Assembly (NCBI GenBank): GCA_002841315.1
Contig: PHEW01000004.1
Coordinates: forward strand, 186,001 to 250,000
Length of the DNA: 64,000 bases
Direction: 5' to 3'
DNA from: Actinobacteria bacterium HGW-Actinobacteria-4
GTDB lineage: Bacteria; Actinomycetota; Actinomycetes; Actinomycetales; Demequinaceae
Shown here: one piece after another, positions 45,890-56,042 of the stretch
Layout: each line of letters starts with the position of its first letter
Numbering within the stretch: the first letter of the stretch is position 1
The notes under the pieces: model-generated
The model's input: only the letters and a program-made list of their open reading frames with translations
Database searches by the model: none
Told to the model about the DNA's origin: nothing
Made by a program: the position numbers and the translations under genes

Positions 45890-48116
45890 CGCGGCGGGCG
45901 TCATACACACCGTCGATGCGCCTGATGGCTGACAGCACCGCGCCCAGGTGGGATGGGTCCGCCATCTCGAAGGCAAAGCTTGACATTGCAACCCGGTCGC
46001 GGCTGGTCGCCACGTGGGCGGACAGGATGTTGACGTGATAGTCGGAGAGCACGTTGGTGACGTCGGACAGCAGTCGGTTGCGGTCCAGTGCCTCGACTTC
46101 GATCTGCACCAGAAAGGTCGATTCGGTTTGGCCGGTCCACTGCACGTCGATGAGCCGTTCGCTCTGTTCTTTGAGTACGGCGAGGTTGTCGCAGTCAGTG
46201 CGGTGCACGCTGACGCCTGAGCCGCGTGTCACGAAGCCCTGGATGGGGTCGCCTGGCACAGGTGTGCAGCACTTGGCGAGCTTGACCACCACGTCGGTGA
46301 GCCCGTGCACGGAGACGCCGGGGTCCCCCCTGCGCGTGCGCTGAGACGTCCCGGGCCGGGTGATCTCGGTAACGTCCTCGTCGGCGCCCTCATCCCCACC
46401 CACGGCTTCGACCATGCGAGCCACAACATCGGCCGCTTGTTCCTTGTGTTCGCCGATGGCGGCGTACAGAGCCTCGACGTCCTCGTAGTGCATCTCCATG
46501 GCGAGCGTGAGCAGCGTCGAGCGACCCATGAGGCGCTGGATGGGAAGGTGTTGGCGGCGGATGGCGCGGGCGAGCATGTCGCGGCCGGTTTCGATGGACT
46601 CCTCACGGCGCTCGCGTGTGAACCACTGGCGGATCTTGTTGCGCGCACGGGTGGACTGGACAAACTCGAGCCAGTCGCGCTTGGGGTGGGCATTCTCGCT
46701 GGTGGTGGTGAGGATCTCGACGGTGTCGCCGTTGTCGAGCGTGGAGTCCAGGGACACGAGCCTGCCGTTGACGCGGGCGCCAATGGTCTTGTGCCCCACC
46801 TCGGTGTGAACCGCGTACGCGAAGTCCACGGGCGTTGCCCCCTGCGGCAACGCGAAGAGCTTGCCGCGGGGCGTGAACACGTAGACCTCGGAGCGCGAGA
46901 TTTCGCCGCGAAGGCTGTCCAGAAAGTCGCTGGGGTCCGCGGTTTCTTGCTGCCAGTCCGCGATCTGGCGCAGCCACCCCATGCTGTCCGATGCCGTGGA
47001 GCCTGAGTCTCCAGCCTTCGCGTTTTCCTTGTAGCGCCAGTGGGACGCGAGTCCGTACTCGGCGCGACGGTGCATGTCGTGGGTGCGGATCTGGAGTTCA
47101 ACGGGCTTGCCGGTGGGCCCGATCACCGTGGTGTGAAGAGACTGGTAGAGGTTGAACTTGGGCATCGCGATGTAGTCCTTGAAGCGCCCAGGCACCGGCT
47201 GGTAGCGCGCGTGCATGGCCCCCAGCACCGCGTAGCAGTCGCGAACCGACTCCACCAGCACACGAATGCCCACAAGGTCGTAGATCTCGTTCAGATCCCG
47301 GCCGCGCACAATCATCTTCTGGTACACCGAGTAGTAGTGCTTGGGCCGGCCGGTGATGTCGGCCTTGATCTTCATGGCCTTGAGGTCTTGTTCGATCTCT
47401 GCACGCACCTCAGCGAGGTACTTCTCGCGTTCGGGCTGGCGCTCGGTGACAACCTCGACGATCTCCTGATACACCTTGGGGTACAGCGTGCGGAAGGACA
47501 GGTCCTCGAGCTCCCACTTGATGGCGTTGAGACCCATCCGGTGTGCGAGTGGCGCGTAGATCTCGAGCGTCTCTTGGGCCTTGCGCCGGGCGGTGTCAGG
47601 CTTGACATACTCCCAGGTGCGGGCGTTGTGGAGGCGGTCCGCGAGCTTGAGTAGCAGCACACGGATGTCCTTGGCCATGGCGACCACCATCTTGCGGACG
47701 GTTTCCGCCTGCGCGGCATCGCCGAACTTCACCTTGTCGAGCTTGGTGACGCCGTCCACAAAGTCAGCGACGTCGTCGCCAAAATCGGCGCGAATGGTCT
47801 CGATCGGGTACGCGGTATCTTCCACCACGTCGTGGAGCAGTGCGGCGGCCAGCACAGTGTCCGGCAGCCCCAAGTCCGCGAGGATCTGCGCCACCGCGAT
47901 GGGGTGAGTGATGTACGGCTCGCCGCTCTGGCGCTCCTGCCCGCGGTGCGCAACCTCCGCAAGAGCGTAGGCGCGCTCGATGAGCACGTTCTTGCCCTTG
48001 GGGTACATCCGCTTGTGGGTGTCAAGCAGTGCATCAATCGCAGTGGGCTCCTTGCCGGGACGGCGCAGGAAGCCCAACGGCCCCGCTGGGGTGGTGGAGG
48101 CGCGGGTCTCTGTCAT
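45855..48116 (-). CDS. relA: Bifunctional (p)ppGpp synthetase/hydrolase
   Basis: This Rel protein (753 aa) makes and degrades (p)ppGpp. The hydrolase HD motif LLHDVVEDT is intact, as is the synthetase domain (EIYDLVGIRVLV, GRFKDYIAMPKFN, ELQIRTHDMHRRAEYG). C-terminal TGS (VYVFTPRGKLFALPQG), a conserved cysteine region (KLAKCCTPVPGD) and an ACT domain are all present. The ATG at 48116 has AAGGAG upstream; the longer frame is rejected. It follows secF by 34 nt, with no apt gene between them, unlike many actinobacteria. Confidence 0.97.
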   Translation of the reverse strand: MTETRASTTPAGPLGFLRRPGKEPTAIDALLDTHKRMYPKGKNVLIERAYALAEVAHRGQERQSGEPYITHPIAVAQILADLGLPDTVLAAALLHDVVEDTAYPIETIRADFGDDVADFVDGVTKLDKVKFGDAAQAETVRKMVVAMAKDIRVLLLKLADRLHNARTWEYVKPDTARRKAQETLEIYAPLAHRMGLNAIKWELEDLSFRTLYPKVYQEIVEVVTERQPEREKYLAEVRAEIEQDLKAMKIKADITGRPKHYYSVYQKMIVRGRDLNEIYDLVGIRVLVESVRDCYAVLGAMHARYQPVPGRFKDYIAMPKFNLYQSLHTTVIGPTGKPVELQIRTHDMHRRAEYGLASHWRYKENAKAGDSGSTASDSMGWLRQIADWQQETADPSDFLDSLRGEISRSEVYVFTPRGKLFALPQGATPVDFAYAVHTEVGHKTIGARVNGRLVSLDSTLDNGDTVEILTTTSENAHPKRDWLEFVQSTRARNKIRQWFTRERREESIETGRDMLARAIRRQHLPIQRLMGRSTLLTLAMEMHYEDVEALYAAIGEHKEQAADVVARMVEAVGGDEGADEDVTEITRPGTSQRTRRGDPGVSVHGLTDVVVKLAKCCTPVPGDPIQGFVTRGSGVSVHRTDCDNLAVLKEQSERLIDVQWTGQTESTFLVQIEVEALDRNRLLSDVTNVLSDYHVNILSAHVATSRDRVAMSSFAFEMADPSHLGAVLSAIRRIDGVYDARRVTGSKRHGQQS

Positions 48117-48150
48117 GCGCGTCTCCTTCCCTTGGGGTGGAGGATCAAGT

Positions 48151-49236
48151 CTACTTGCGGCCCTTGCGCTTGGGTTGCGCGCGCGTGCCGCGGTGTCCAC
48201 CGGGAGCGAGGGCGCCCACACGGACCTGGCCATCGTCAGTGAGAACCACGTCCGACTCCCCAGATTCGCGCAACGCCAGCACCTTTGCGGTGTGTTCCTT
48301 GATGCGGGTCTCATTTCCCCGGAACGCGACCTCGAGGGGTGTCGCGACAAAGACAGATGAATACGTTCCCACGAGCATTCCCAGGAACAACGCGAGAGCG
48401 ATGTCGGTCAAGGTGCCTGCGCCCAGCAACATGGATCCGATGAACAGGATCGCCGTGACGGGAAGCAGGGCAACCACGGAGGTGTTGATGGACCGCACCA
48501 GGGTCTGGTTGATCGCCAGGTTCGCGAGTTCCGCGTAGGTGTACCGGAACTGGGTAGTGAGGTTCTCGGTGTTCTCCTTGACCTTGTCGAACACCACCAC
48601 GGTGTCATACAGCGAGTAGCCAAGGATCGTCAGGAATCCGATCACCGCCGCTGGGGTGACTTCGAAGCCCACCAACGCGTAGATGCCGATGGTGAAGATG
48701 AGGTCGTGAGCCAGCGCTGCCAATGCCGCGGCTGCCATGCGCCACGCTCGGAAGTACACGGACAACACTGCGGCCACGAGCAGCAGGAAGATCACCAGCG
48801 CCTGAATGGCCTTCGCGCCAATCTCGGCCCCCCACGTGGGTCCAATCTGCGAGAAACTGACGTTCTCTTCTGTAACGCCGTAGGCCTCCGCCAATGCTGT
48901 ACGGCCCTCGATGACGCGCTCTTCAGGAAGTTCGCCCAACCGGACACTGATGTCGGTCTCCCCCGCCACCACCACGGTGGGAGTGGATTCGGGGGCAAGG
49001 GTGCTGAAGACATCTTCGGCGATGCCGATGTTCACCTCTGCGGGGGCGGAAACCCGGTACGCGGTACCACCGGTGAAGTCGATTCCAGGGGTGAGTCCCT
49101 TGAAGAGCAACAACCCCAGGCACAGCGCCATCAATAGCGCAGACGCTGCGAACCACCGCTTGCGCTGGGCAACGACGGGGTAGGTCTTCTCACCTGAGTG
49201 GAGTTTGTTGCCCCACACGGCCAAGTTCATCCGCAT
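48151..49236 (-). CDS. secF: Protein translocase subunit SecF
   Basis: SecF (361 aa) works with SecD to use the proton gradient for preprotein release. It has six membrane helices with the extracytoplasmic P1-type loop between the first two. The signature GIDFTGGTAYRV is near residue 53, and GYSLYDTVVVFDKVKEN lies in helix 4-5. The C-terminus is basic. It overlaps the secD stop by one base (TAATG). No oddities were seen. Confidence 0.96.
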   Translation of the reverse strand: MRMNLAVWGNKLHSGEKTYPVVAQRKRWFAASALLMALCLGLLLFKGLTPGIDFTGGTAYRVSAPAEVNIGIAEDVFSTLAPESTPTVVVAGETDISVRLGELPEERVIEGRTALAEAYGVTEENVSFSQIGPTWGAEIGAKAIQALVIFLLLVAAVLSVYFRAWRMAAAALAALAHDLIFTIGIYALVGFEVTPAAVIGFLTILGYSLYDTVVVFDKVKENTENLTTQFRYTYAELANLAINQTLVRSINTSVVALLPVTAILFIGSMLLGAGTLTDIALALFLGMLVGTYSSVFVATPLEVAFRGNETRIKEHTAKVLALRESGESDVVLTDDGQVRVGALAPGGHRGTRAQPKRKGRK

Positions 49237-51044
49237 TACTGCTCTCCCTTAGCTGCTGCGGCCTTGCGTTCCGCGAGCGTGAGTGTGGAAGTGGGACCGG
49301 TCTTGACGCGCCCCCGGCCCTTGTACATCGCTTCCCGTCCCAGTTGGGTGGGGTCGAGCCCGGAGAGCTTGTGGCCATTGCCAAAGAACTTGGTCTTAGC
49401 CAGAAGCACCATGGTGGGGTGCGTGAAGAGGAACACCACCAGGACGTCCACAAACGTCACGAGTCCCAAAGTGAAGGCGAAGCCCTTCACGCCTCCTACG
49501 GCGAGCAAGTACAGCGTTGCTGCGGCGAGCAGACTAATGAGGTCCGACGCCAGGATGGTGCGGCGTGCACGGCGCCAGGCGTGGTCGATGGCACTCACCA
49601 ACGAGCGTCCTTCGCGGAGCTCGTCACGGATGCGCTCAAAGTAGACGATGAACGAGTCGGTGGTGATACCAATCGCGACAATCAACCCGGCCACGCCCGC
49701 GAGCGATAGTCGATAGCCCATTCCCCAGGACAGCAGGGATATGAGTGAGAACGTGGTCGCGCCAGCAATCAACAGCGATGCGATGGTGACGAACCCCAGC
49801 GCCCGGTATTGGATCAGCGAGTAGAGGAACACCAGCAGGAGGCCCAGCGCGCCGGCGAGTAGACCGTTCTTGAGCGAGTCCTCGCCCAGACTTGCCGAGA
49901 CCAGCTCGTTGGCCTGGACCTCGAGCGTCAATGGAAGTGCACCGAACTGAAGCTGGTTTGCGAGGAGTTCGGCGGACTCCTGGGAGAAGCCTGGGTTGCC
50001 GCCACTGATTTGCGCTTGACCGCCGTACTGGCGGTTGTTGACGGAGGGTGCGGAGATCACCGATCCGTCGAGCACCATTGCGAAGCGGTTGCGGTCGCCG
50101 GTAAGTTCATAGAGACGGCCAGCGATCTGGTCAAAGATGCGCGCACCTTCACTGGTGAACTTGATATCCACCACGAAGGCACCTGTGGGCGTACCAGTTT
50201 GCGGTCGGAGCTCAGCAGTCGAGGTGGCGGTGTCGATCTCGCCACCGGTGAGCTCAACGGGCCCCAGGACGTACTTCTCGGAGCCGGTTTGCGAGCACGC
50301 CACCAACGCGAGCTGGGGGTCGCCCATGGGGGCTCCTGCTCGGTTTGCGGGGTCGGTGCAGTCAAGCGCCGCGAACTCGTCGTAGATCTCGTCCGTGAAC
50401 CACAGAGGTGAGGAGGGGTCCGTCACGCCGGGTTCTGGTTGAAGCTGCTCGAGAGGCGAGAACCCGGGGTCGAGCGTCGGCTCAGCGTCGGGTGCGGACG
50501 TCGGTTCAGGGTCAACCGCACCGCGCACGTACGAACGCTCGGTGGCCGTGGGCGACGCCTGCGGGGTGGGCGTAGCGTCGGGGCTCGTCGCGGCATCCGG
50601 GGTGGGTGTGACATCGATGCCGGGCTCCAGCGGGACGTCACCGAAAGGCCCCGGGTTTTGGCTTGCCGCGATCACAGGACGGAACTGCAGCTGTGCGGAC
50701 TGCCGCACCAAGTTAATGGTGTCTTCGCTCGGGTTACCTGGTAGGCCCACCACGATGATGGTGGAACCCTGCGTGGAAATCTCGGCCTCGGCCACACCGC
50801 TCGCGTCAACGCGCTGGCGGATAATCGCCACCGCCTGCTCAAGGTCCTCAGGGGTAACGACCTCGCCGCCTTCGGTCACGGCCTCCATGATGAGTTGACG
50901 CCCACCGGCAAGGTCGAGTGCCAGTCCGGGCGTCACGGTCGCGTCGCCCCAGAGCACGCCGCCCGCAAGGGTCGCGTAGAGCCCGGTCACAATTACAATC
51001 AGCCAGACGAGCGCCCTGCGCGCGCCTTGAGTCACTTTTGACAC
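49236..51044 (-). CDS. secD: Protein translocase subunit SecD
   Basis: SecD (602 aa) has an N-terminal helix, the large P1 region (IRQRVDASGVAEAEISTQG, DGSVISAPSVNN) and five C-terminal helices including GITTDSFIVYFERIRDE. A Pro/Thr/Ala/Asp-rich insert of about 75 residues (around residues 130-205) interrupts the P1 region. GTG at 51044 has GAGGA upstream and was chosen over a longer frame reaching ruvB. yajC, normally between ruvB and secD, is absent: the gap to ruvB is only 62 bp. Confidence 0.95.
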   Translation of the reverse strand: MSKVTQGARRALVWLIVIVTGLYATLAGGVLWGDATVTPGLALDLAGGRQLIMEAVTEGGEVVTPEDLEQAVAIIRQRVDASGVAEAEISTQGSTIIVVGLPGNPSEDTINLVRQSAQLQFRPVIAASQNPGPFGDVPLEPGIDVTPTPDAATSPDATPTPQASPTATERSYVRGAVDPEPTSAPDAEPTLDPGFSPLEQLQPEPGVTDPSSPLWFTDEIYDEFAALDCTDPANRAGAPMGDPQLALVACSQTGSEKYVLGPVELTGGEIDTATSTAELRPQTGTPTGAFVVDIKFTSEGARIFDQIAGRLYELTGDRNRFAMVLDGSVISAPSVNNRQYGGQAQISGGNPGFSQESAELLANQLQFGALPLTLEVQANELVSASLGEDSLKNGLLAGALGLLLVFLYSLIQYRALGFVTIASLLIAGATTFSLISLLSWGMGYRLSLAGVAGLIVAIGITTDSFIVYFERIRDELREGRSLVSAIDHAWRRARRTILASDLISLLAAATLYLLAVGGVKGFAFTLGLVTFVDVLVVFLFTHPTMVLLAKTKFFGNGHKLSGLDPTQLGREAMYKGRGRVKTGPTSTLTLAERKAAAAKGEQ

Positions 51045-51106
51045 TGGATTCCTCAATCGTCGAATTGCTCCGTAGAGCCTTGCCGATTCTAGGCGGTCCG
51101 GTGCCG

Positions 51107-52150
51107 CTAGTCGAATAGGCGCGAGCCGGTAGCCCCGTGTAGTGCGTCTGGAGGAGGCTCTAGCCCTAAGTGAACCCAAGCATCGGCTGTCGCAATGCGA
51201 CCCCTGGGGCTACGGCTCATGAGGCCCTCGCGCACCAAAAACGGCTCGGCGACGGTCTCGACAGTCTCGGATTCCTCGCCCACGGACACCGCCAACGTGG
51301 ACAGCCCCACGGGACCGCCACCAAAGCGGGTGCACAGCGCGAGCAGCACCGCACGGTCCAGCCTGTCCAGGCCACGGGCGTCCACTTCGTAGATCAGCAG
51401 CGCCTCGCGGGCGGCCTCCATGTCGGCGTGCCCGCTGCCATGCACCTGTGCCCAGTCGCGCACGCGGCGCAGCAGGCGGTTGGCGATGCGGGGTGTGCCG
51501 CGCGAACGCATGGCAATCTCCCCGGCGGCGTCGACGTCGATGTCGATGCCAAGCAGTCCCGCCGAGCGGTCGATGATAGTCCGCAGTTCCGCGGGTTCGT
51601 AGAAGTCCAGGTGGGCGGTGAAGCCAAAGCGGTCGCGCAACGGCGCGGGAAGCAAGCCGGCGCGAGTGGTTGCGCCCACCACGGTGAACGGCGGCAGGCT
51701 CAGCGGGATCGAGGTCGCACCGGGGCCCTTACCCACCACCACGTCCACGCGGAAGTCCTCCATCGCGAGGTACAGCATCTCCTCGGCGGGGCGCGCTAGG
51801 CGGTGGATCTCGTCGAGGAACAGCACGTCGCCCTCATCAAGCGAGCTCAATATCGCCGCCAGATCGCCAGCATGCTGGATCGCGGGACCTGACGACACGC
51901 GCATCGTGGCACCCATCTCCCCCGCCACGATCATCGCGAGGGTCGTCTTGCCCAGGCCGGGCGGGCCGGAGAGCAACACGTGGTCGGCGCTCGCCCCGCG
52001 GCTCCGTGCGGCGCGCAGGACCAACGACAGCTGGTCACGCACCACTTGCTGGCCCACGAACTCGTCGAGCGAGCCAGGACGCAGCGCGGCCTCGTTGGAG
52101 CGCTCAATCGCGTCCGCGTGGGAATCCACCACGCGCGCCTCCTCATCCAC
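51107..52150 (-). CDS. ruvB: Holliday junction branch migration helicase RuvB
   Basis: RuvB (347 aa) is the AAA+ motor of the RuvAB complex. Walker A is [14 protein letters not shown], Walker [12 protein letters not shown] and sensor 1 [18 protein letters not shown]; the winged-helix end carries [20 protein letters not shown] at 52150 has AGGAGG 5-6 nt upstream and overlaps the ruvA stop by 8 nt. Complete and typical. Confidence 0.98.
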   Translation of the reverse strand: MDEEARVVDSHADAIERSNEAALRPGSLDEFVGQQVVRDQLSLVLRAARSRGASADHVLLSGPPGLGKTTLAMIVAGEMGATMRVSSGPAIQHAGDLAAILSSLDEGDVLFLDEIHRLARPAEEMLYLAMEDFRVDVVVGKGPGATSIPLSLPPFTVVGATTRAGLLPAPLRDRFGFTAHLDFYEPAELRTIIDRSAGLLGIDIDVDAAGEIAMRSRGTPRIANRLLRRVRDWAQVHGSGHADMEAAREALLIYEVDARGLDRLDRAVLLALCTRFGGGPVGLSTLAVSVGEESETVETVAEPFLVREGLMSRSPRGRIATADAWVHLGLEPPPDALHGATGSRLFD

Positions 52151-52736
52151 GCGAGCCTCCTAGCGATTGCAGCGCCGCGCGCAGAGTGTCAGGCACCGCG
52201 GAGTCATCGATGGGGCCGTCTGTCACGCCCTCAACGGCCTTCGCGGCGGCCTTCGCGTTCCACCCAAGCCCCACGAGCGCCTCAGCAACCTGATCGCGAG
52301 CATCCCCCGCCCGCGCCGGGGAGCCGTCAGTCTCCGGCATCACGAGCTTGCCTCCCAGCTCGAGCAACAACCGCGCGGCCACCTTGGCACCCACGCCGGG
52401 CACCTTTTCCAGCGCGGCCCTGTCTCCCGCCTGCACCGCCGCAGTGAGATCCCTTGGCGAGTGCACCGCGAGCATCGCCAGTGCGAGCCTGGGCCCCACG
52501 CCCTGCACGTTCTGCAACGCCACAAACGTGTCACGCTCGCTCGCCGCCCCAAAACCGTACAGAGTCAGCGAATCCTCGCGGACCACCAGGTGCGTGTGCA
52601 GACGCGCCACGCTCCCCACGCGCAGCTCAGCGAGCGTCGAGGGCGTGGACAGCACGTGCAGGCCCATACCACCCACCTCAATCACGGCCGCGGACGCGCC
52701 CACGTGCACCACTGTGCCAGCGAGTTGTGCGATCAC
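52143..52736 (-). CDS. ruvA: Holliday junction DNA-binding protein RuvA
   Basis: RuvA (197 aa) tetramerises on four-way junctions. Domain I (beta-barrel) opens [20 protein letters not shown]; the tandem helix-hairpin-helix motifs are [16 protein letters not shown] and [20 protein letters not shown]. The C-terminal domain III binds RuvB. The GTG start has GAGGAGG upstream. It lies between ruvC (67 nt gap) and ruvB (overlap). Confidence 0.97.
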   Translation of the reverse strand: MIAQLAGTVVHVGASAAVIEVGGMGLHVLSTPSTLAELRVGSVARLHTHLVVREDSLTLYGFGAASERDTFVALQNVQGVGPRLALAMLAVHSPRDLTAAVQAGDRAALEKVPGVGAKVAARLLLELGGKLVMPETDGSPARAGDARDQVAEALVGLGWNAKAAAKAVEGVTDGPIDDSAVPDTLRAALQSLGGSRG

Positions 52737-52803
52737 CGCGGCCTCCTCATCCTCAACGCGCTAGTCGAACGTATGTACGATTACGCTACGCGATGCAGGC
52801 CCG

Positions 52804-53376
52804 TCAGCCCCGGCGACGCGCCGCACGTTCTGCGTCGGCCCATTGGCGCTGTGCGGGCGTGGTGGCGCTCAACTCGCCCTGTGACCCCGACGCAACCGGC
52901 GCTGCTCCCCCGCGCCACGCATGGGCGATCGCGATGGCCAAGGCGTCCGCAGCATCGGCCGGTGTGGGGGGCGAGTCCAAACCCAGCACCTTCGCGACCA
53001 TGAATCCCACCTGGGCCTTCGCGGCGCGCCCGTTGCCGGTAACGGCCGCCTTGACTTCGGATGGCGTGTAGAGGGCCACGGGGATGTCGCGACGCTGGGC
53101 CGCGAGCATCACCACGCCGGATATTTGGGCGGTGCCCATCACCGTGCGGACGTTGTGCTGTGCGAACACGCGCTCCAAGGCAACGGCTTGCGGCCGATGC
53201 TCGTCCAAGCACGCTTCCAGGGCGTCAGCAATCTGGGCGAGCCTTAGCGGCACCTCGGTGTGCGCGGCGGACGTGGCCACGGAGACGTCGACCAACGCGA
53301 CTTGGCGGCCGGCGCTGGCGTCGATCACGCCCAGCCCACATCGGGTGAGGCCGGGGTCCACGCCCAGGATGCGCAT
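52804..53376 (-). CDS. ruvC: Crossover junction endodeoxyribonuclease RuvC
   Basis: RuvC (190 aa) cuts Holliday junctions. The first catalytic aspartate is in [17 protein letters not shown], and the Glu in [31 protein letters not shown] and the later [19 protein letters not shown] complete the site. The ATG at 53376 gives the usual start, although the ribosome binding site is weak. A basic tail extends the C-terminus. It follows yebC by 10 nt. Confidence 0.96.
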   Translation of the reverse strand: MRILGVDPGLTRCGLGVIDASAGRQVALVDVSVATSAAHTEVPLRLAQIADALEACLDEHRPQAVALERVFAQHNVRTVMGTAQISGVVMLAAQRRDIPVALYTPSEVKAAVTGNGRAAKAQVGFMVAKVLGLDSPPTPADAADALAIAIAHAWRGGAAPVASGSQGELSATTPAQRQWADAERAARRRG

Positions 53377-53386
53377 GGCGTGCGGG

Positions 53387-54142
53387 CTACTCTTGGGCCG
53401 CGGCGATGACCTCGTCTGAGGCGTCAAAGTTGGCGTAAACGTTCTGGACGTCGTCGCACTCTTCGAGCGCGTCGATCAGGCGCAACATCCTCTTGGCGCC
53501 GTCCACGTCCACCTCGATCTGCATCGAGGGCAGGAAGGTGGCCTCCGCGGATTCGTAGTCGAGCCCTGCGTCCTGCAGCGCGGTGCGCACGGCCACGATG
53601 TCCGTGGCCTCGCAGATGATCTCGAAGACCTCGTCGTGATCGTTGATCTCTTCCACGCCGGCCTCGAGCGCGGCCTCCATGACGGCGTCTTCAGTGACCC
53701 CGCCATCCTTGGAGACCACCACCTGGCCCTTGCGGTTGAACAGGTAGCTCACCGAGCCCGGGTCAGCGAGAGTGCCGTTGTTGCGGGTCAGCGCCGTGCG
53801 CACTTCCATGGCAGCGCGGTTGCGGTTGTCGGACAGGCACTCGATCAGCAGCGCGACGCCGTTGGGCCCGTAGCCCTCATACATGATGGTTTCGTACTCG
53901 GCGCCGCCTGCTTCCAGGCCAGCGCCGCGCTTGAGCGCCCGGTCAATGTTGTCGTTAGGTACCGAGGACTTCTTGGCCTTCTGCACCGCGTCAAAGAGCG
54001 TGGGGTTACCCGCGAGGTCCGCGCCACCCTGGCGAGCCGCTACCTCAATGTTCTTGACGAGCTTCGCGAAGAGCTTGCCGCGCTTGGCGTCAACAACCGC
54101 CTTCTTATGCTTGGTTGTTGCCCATTTGGAGTGACCGGACAC
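53387..54142 (-). CDS. yebC: YebC/PmpR family regulatory protein
   Basis: The 251 aa product opens [22 protein letters not shown], which is diagnostic of YebC (TACO1-like). Members bind DNA or, in some bacteria, help ribosomes on polyproline. GTG at 54142 has TAAGGAG upstream. The yebC-ruvC-ruvA-ruvB chain is standard. It marks the left border of the Rhs island: everything upstream on this strand is accessory or poorly conserved. Confidence 0.96.
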   Translation of the reverse strand: MSGHSKWATTKHKKAVVDAKRGKLFAKLVKNIEVAARQGGADLAGNPTLFDAVQKAKKSSVPNDNIDRALKRGAGLEAGGAEYETIMYEGYGPNGVALLIECLSDNRNRAAMEVRTALTRNNGTLADPGSVSYLFNRKGQVVVSKDGGVTEDAVMEAALEAGVEEINDHDEVFEIICEATDIVAVRTALQDAGLDYESAEATFLPSMQIEVDVDGAKRMLRLIDALEECDDVQNVYANFDASDEVIAAAQE

Positions 54143-54181
54143 GATGCTCCTTAGGTTTCAGGATCAGGACTGGTGTTCATT

Positions 54182-54826
54182 CTAGGGCAGGCGTGGTGGC
54201 CTGCTGGAGTCGCGCTTGGGCTTGCGGCTGAGTCTCACGCCAGTGGAGCGCAGTTCGAGGTCCGCCAATACCAAGAGGGCGGTGCGGTCTTGGCTGCGCC
54301 AGGCGTCGGCTGGATTGGGTAGTGCGCGCATGAGGACTTCGGGCTTCTGGTTGAGCAGCGCGCGCAGTGCGAACAGGTCAACGCCGGCGCCGCGGTTTGC
54401 GAGTGCCTGAGCCTTGTGCGCGCGGATGGCGAAGCGGATGCGTGGTACGAGCCACAGCACCAGGATGGTGAGAATGGGGCCCGCGGAGACGGCGATGCCC
54501 AGGCCAATGGCAAGGTCTGTGAATGCCTGCTGCTGGGCCTGCCCGGCTGCCTCAAGCTCGGCGCCTGCGCGGCTCGCTGCGTCAAACGGGGTGCGGATGC
54601 CGTCGCCGATGAAGGGCACGGAGCCGAAGTCGTTGCCCAGGTCCGTCATGGTGCGCCGGAAGCCAGCGCCGGACTCTTCCATGCGTTCACCGAACACGGT
54701 GAACTTCTCTACCTGGGTGTAGACCCAGTTGCCGATGCGCACCCACATGTAGATGAGGAGCACGGCGGTGACGTCGCAGAGGATTTGGCGGATGCGCCGG
54801 GGCATGTAATCCGAGTAAGGCTTCAT
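54182..54826 (-). CDS. Membrane protein of unknown function
   Basis: The 214 aa product has a hydrophobic segment at about 15-33 (ILCDVTAVLLIYMWVRIG), a long region that could be amphipathic (ERMEESGAGFRRTM) and a second helix near 110-130 (ISVGPILTILVLW-like), with a basic C-terminus. I recognise no family. The first ~35 codons and about 22 bp upstream are present a second time at 59167-59283. It precedes yebC by 39 nt and is probably part of the chromosome backbone next to the island. ATG at 54826 is the only good start. Confidence 0.7.
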   Translation of the reverse strand: MKPYSDYMPRRIRQILCDVTAVLLIYMWVRIGNWVYTQVEKFTVFGERMEESGAGFRRTMTDLGNDFGSVPFIGDGIRTPFDAASRAGAELEAAGQAQQQAFTDLAIGLGIAVSAGPILTILVLWLVPRIRFAIRAHKAQALANRGAGVDLFALRALLNQKPEVLMRALPNPADAWRSQDRTALLVLADLELRSTGVRLSRKPKRDSSRPPRLP

Positions 54827-54898
54827 CCCTCCATCATGGTGCCCTGAGGTGGATTGTGCGGTGGGGTCTGCAGCAGGGATTGTCGACGGACCGGACTC

Positions 54899-55447
54899 TT
54901 AGCAGTCATCGACCTCTTCATCCCAGTGCGGGAAGTTGGTCATCACGCCGTGCTGGTTGATCAGAATCAGCAATGCGTAGGCGCTTGACGCCTCGTTGAT
55001 TGCGCGTTCAAGTGGGTGCTCGGGTTCACTCCAATCCACGGTCTCTAAGGGCGGCGCGAATGCCCACACTGCGTTGACGACGAGGGCCTTGTCGTCGTCT
55101 TGTGGATCGACGGGTGTCATCACCACCTCCGCCATGGCGCGATTGCTCAAACATGTTGCCGCTTGGGCGGGCAAGTTCGCGAGGCCCTCCTCAACGAACA
55201 TGTGGCGGGCTGCATCGGCGGTGGCCCGCAAGGTGAGATTCTCCCCTTCGATGTAGAGACATGCCACGGCATCGTCATCAAGAAAGTAGGTCTCGACCGG
55301 CAGATCCTCACAAGGGACAAGCTGCGATGATCGAACCTCGGCATCCTGCCTTTGTGCGGTAGTGGCCGTGCACCCGGCAAGCGCAAAGATGGCGATGAGC
55401 GCCGCGGCCGCGTAGCGGAAGAACTGTTCAGGGAACGCTCTAGCCAT
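54899..55447 (-). CDS. Lipoprotein of unknown function
   Basis: The 182 aa product has a signal peptide with lipobox FALAGC (Cys at residue 26). It is acidic, and cysteines in LVPCEDLP, ACLYIEG, ATCLSN and the final DDC could form disulphides outside the membrane. It is the lipoprotein least like the others in this island, sharing mainly size and location. A small inverted repeat (AGGACCC/GGGTCCT, 55465-55483) lies just upstream of the start. The function is unknown. Confidence 0.7.
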   Translation of the reverse strand: MARAFPEQFFRYAAAALIAIFALAGCTATTAQRQDAEVRSSQLVPCEDLPVETYFLDDDAVACLYIEGENLTLRATADAARHMFVEEGLANLPAQAATCLSNRAMAEVVMTPVDPQDDDKALVVNAVWAFAPPLETVDWSEPEHPLERAINEASSAYALLILINQHGVMTNFPHWDEEVDDC

Positions 55448-55594
55448 GACGACATCCTGCCACCAGGACCCCCAACGGGTCCTAGAAGTCAGTATTCACC
55501 GATCACGGCACTAGCCCTTTGCGGCGGTCAGTGTGCGTGGCGATCTAGACGGTTACGGAGAGACGGGCCGGTTCCACGGCTTGTCGTTTCGCAT
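55448..55594. other. Lipoprotein-lipoprotein gap with a 7 bp inverted repeat
   Basis: These 147 bp hold AGGACCC and GGGTCCT (55465-55471 and 55477-55483) around a 5-base loop, a possible terminator for the gene ending at 55595 or a leader hairpin for the next one. Nothing else was recognised. Confidence 0.35.
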
Positions 55595-56038
55595 CTAGTC
55601 CCGGCGGGCCATCAGCACCGACGTATCGCGATCCCCACAGTATGAGAGGTACATCTTGTCAAAGTTGACCTTGTCGAACCAGACATCAAACGTGAACTCC
55701 ACGGTGAAATCCTCGAACCTGACCTCGTACCAACCATCTCCCAGGTTCGCCCATTTCCCGAGAGTGCGCCGTTCTTCTACGTCATCGACACAGTCAGGAG
55801 GGCCATCAGCGCCAAAGTCGACAATGGCATCGCGATCTGCATCGATTTCAACGGTGACTGTGCCGCTGAATGCCGATTCCCACGTGCTGGGAATGGGTAT
55901 GCTGTCGCGGGAACACCCTGCCAAACTCAGCAGTGCCATCGCAAGTGCAACCGACAAGAGCGACCTTTTCGCGACTCTTGCAGGCGAGACCCATCGCGAC
56001 CGACTGGCTGTGGTGTTGCCCGAATCTGCTCCTTGCAT
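55595..56038 (-). CDS. Small lipoprotein, Gly-x-Trp/two-cysteine family
   Basis: From ATG 56038, which has AGGGGGTGA upstream, the product is 147 aa with lipobox SLAGC after a basic leader (VAKRSLLSVALAMAL). The mature part has a cysteine in PPDCVDD, then TLGKW and a second cysteine in SYCGDRD. This order (Cys, Gly-x-Trp, aromatic beta-like strands, Cys-Gly/Asp-Asp) is also seen in the lipoproteins at 57390 and 60627, suggesting a shared fold. It is 4 nt after a small frame at 56043. It is a candidate immunity protein by context only. Confidence 0.65.
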   Translation of the reverse strand: MQGADSGNTTASRSRWVSPARVAKRSLLSVALAMALLSLAGCSRDSIPIPSTWESAFSGTVTVEIDADRDAIVDFGADGPPDCVDDVEERRTLGKWANLGDGWYEVRFEDFTVEFTFDVWFDKVNFDKMYLSYCGDRDTSVLMARRD

Positions 56039-56042
56039 CAGT

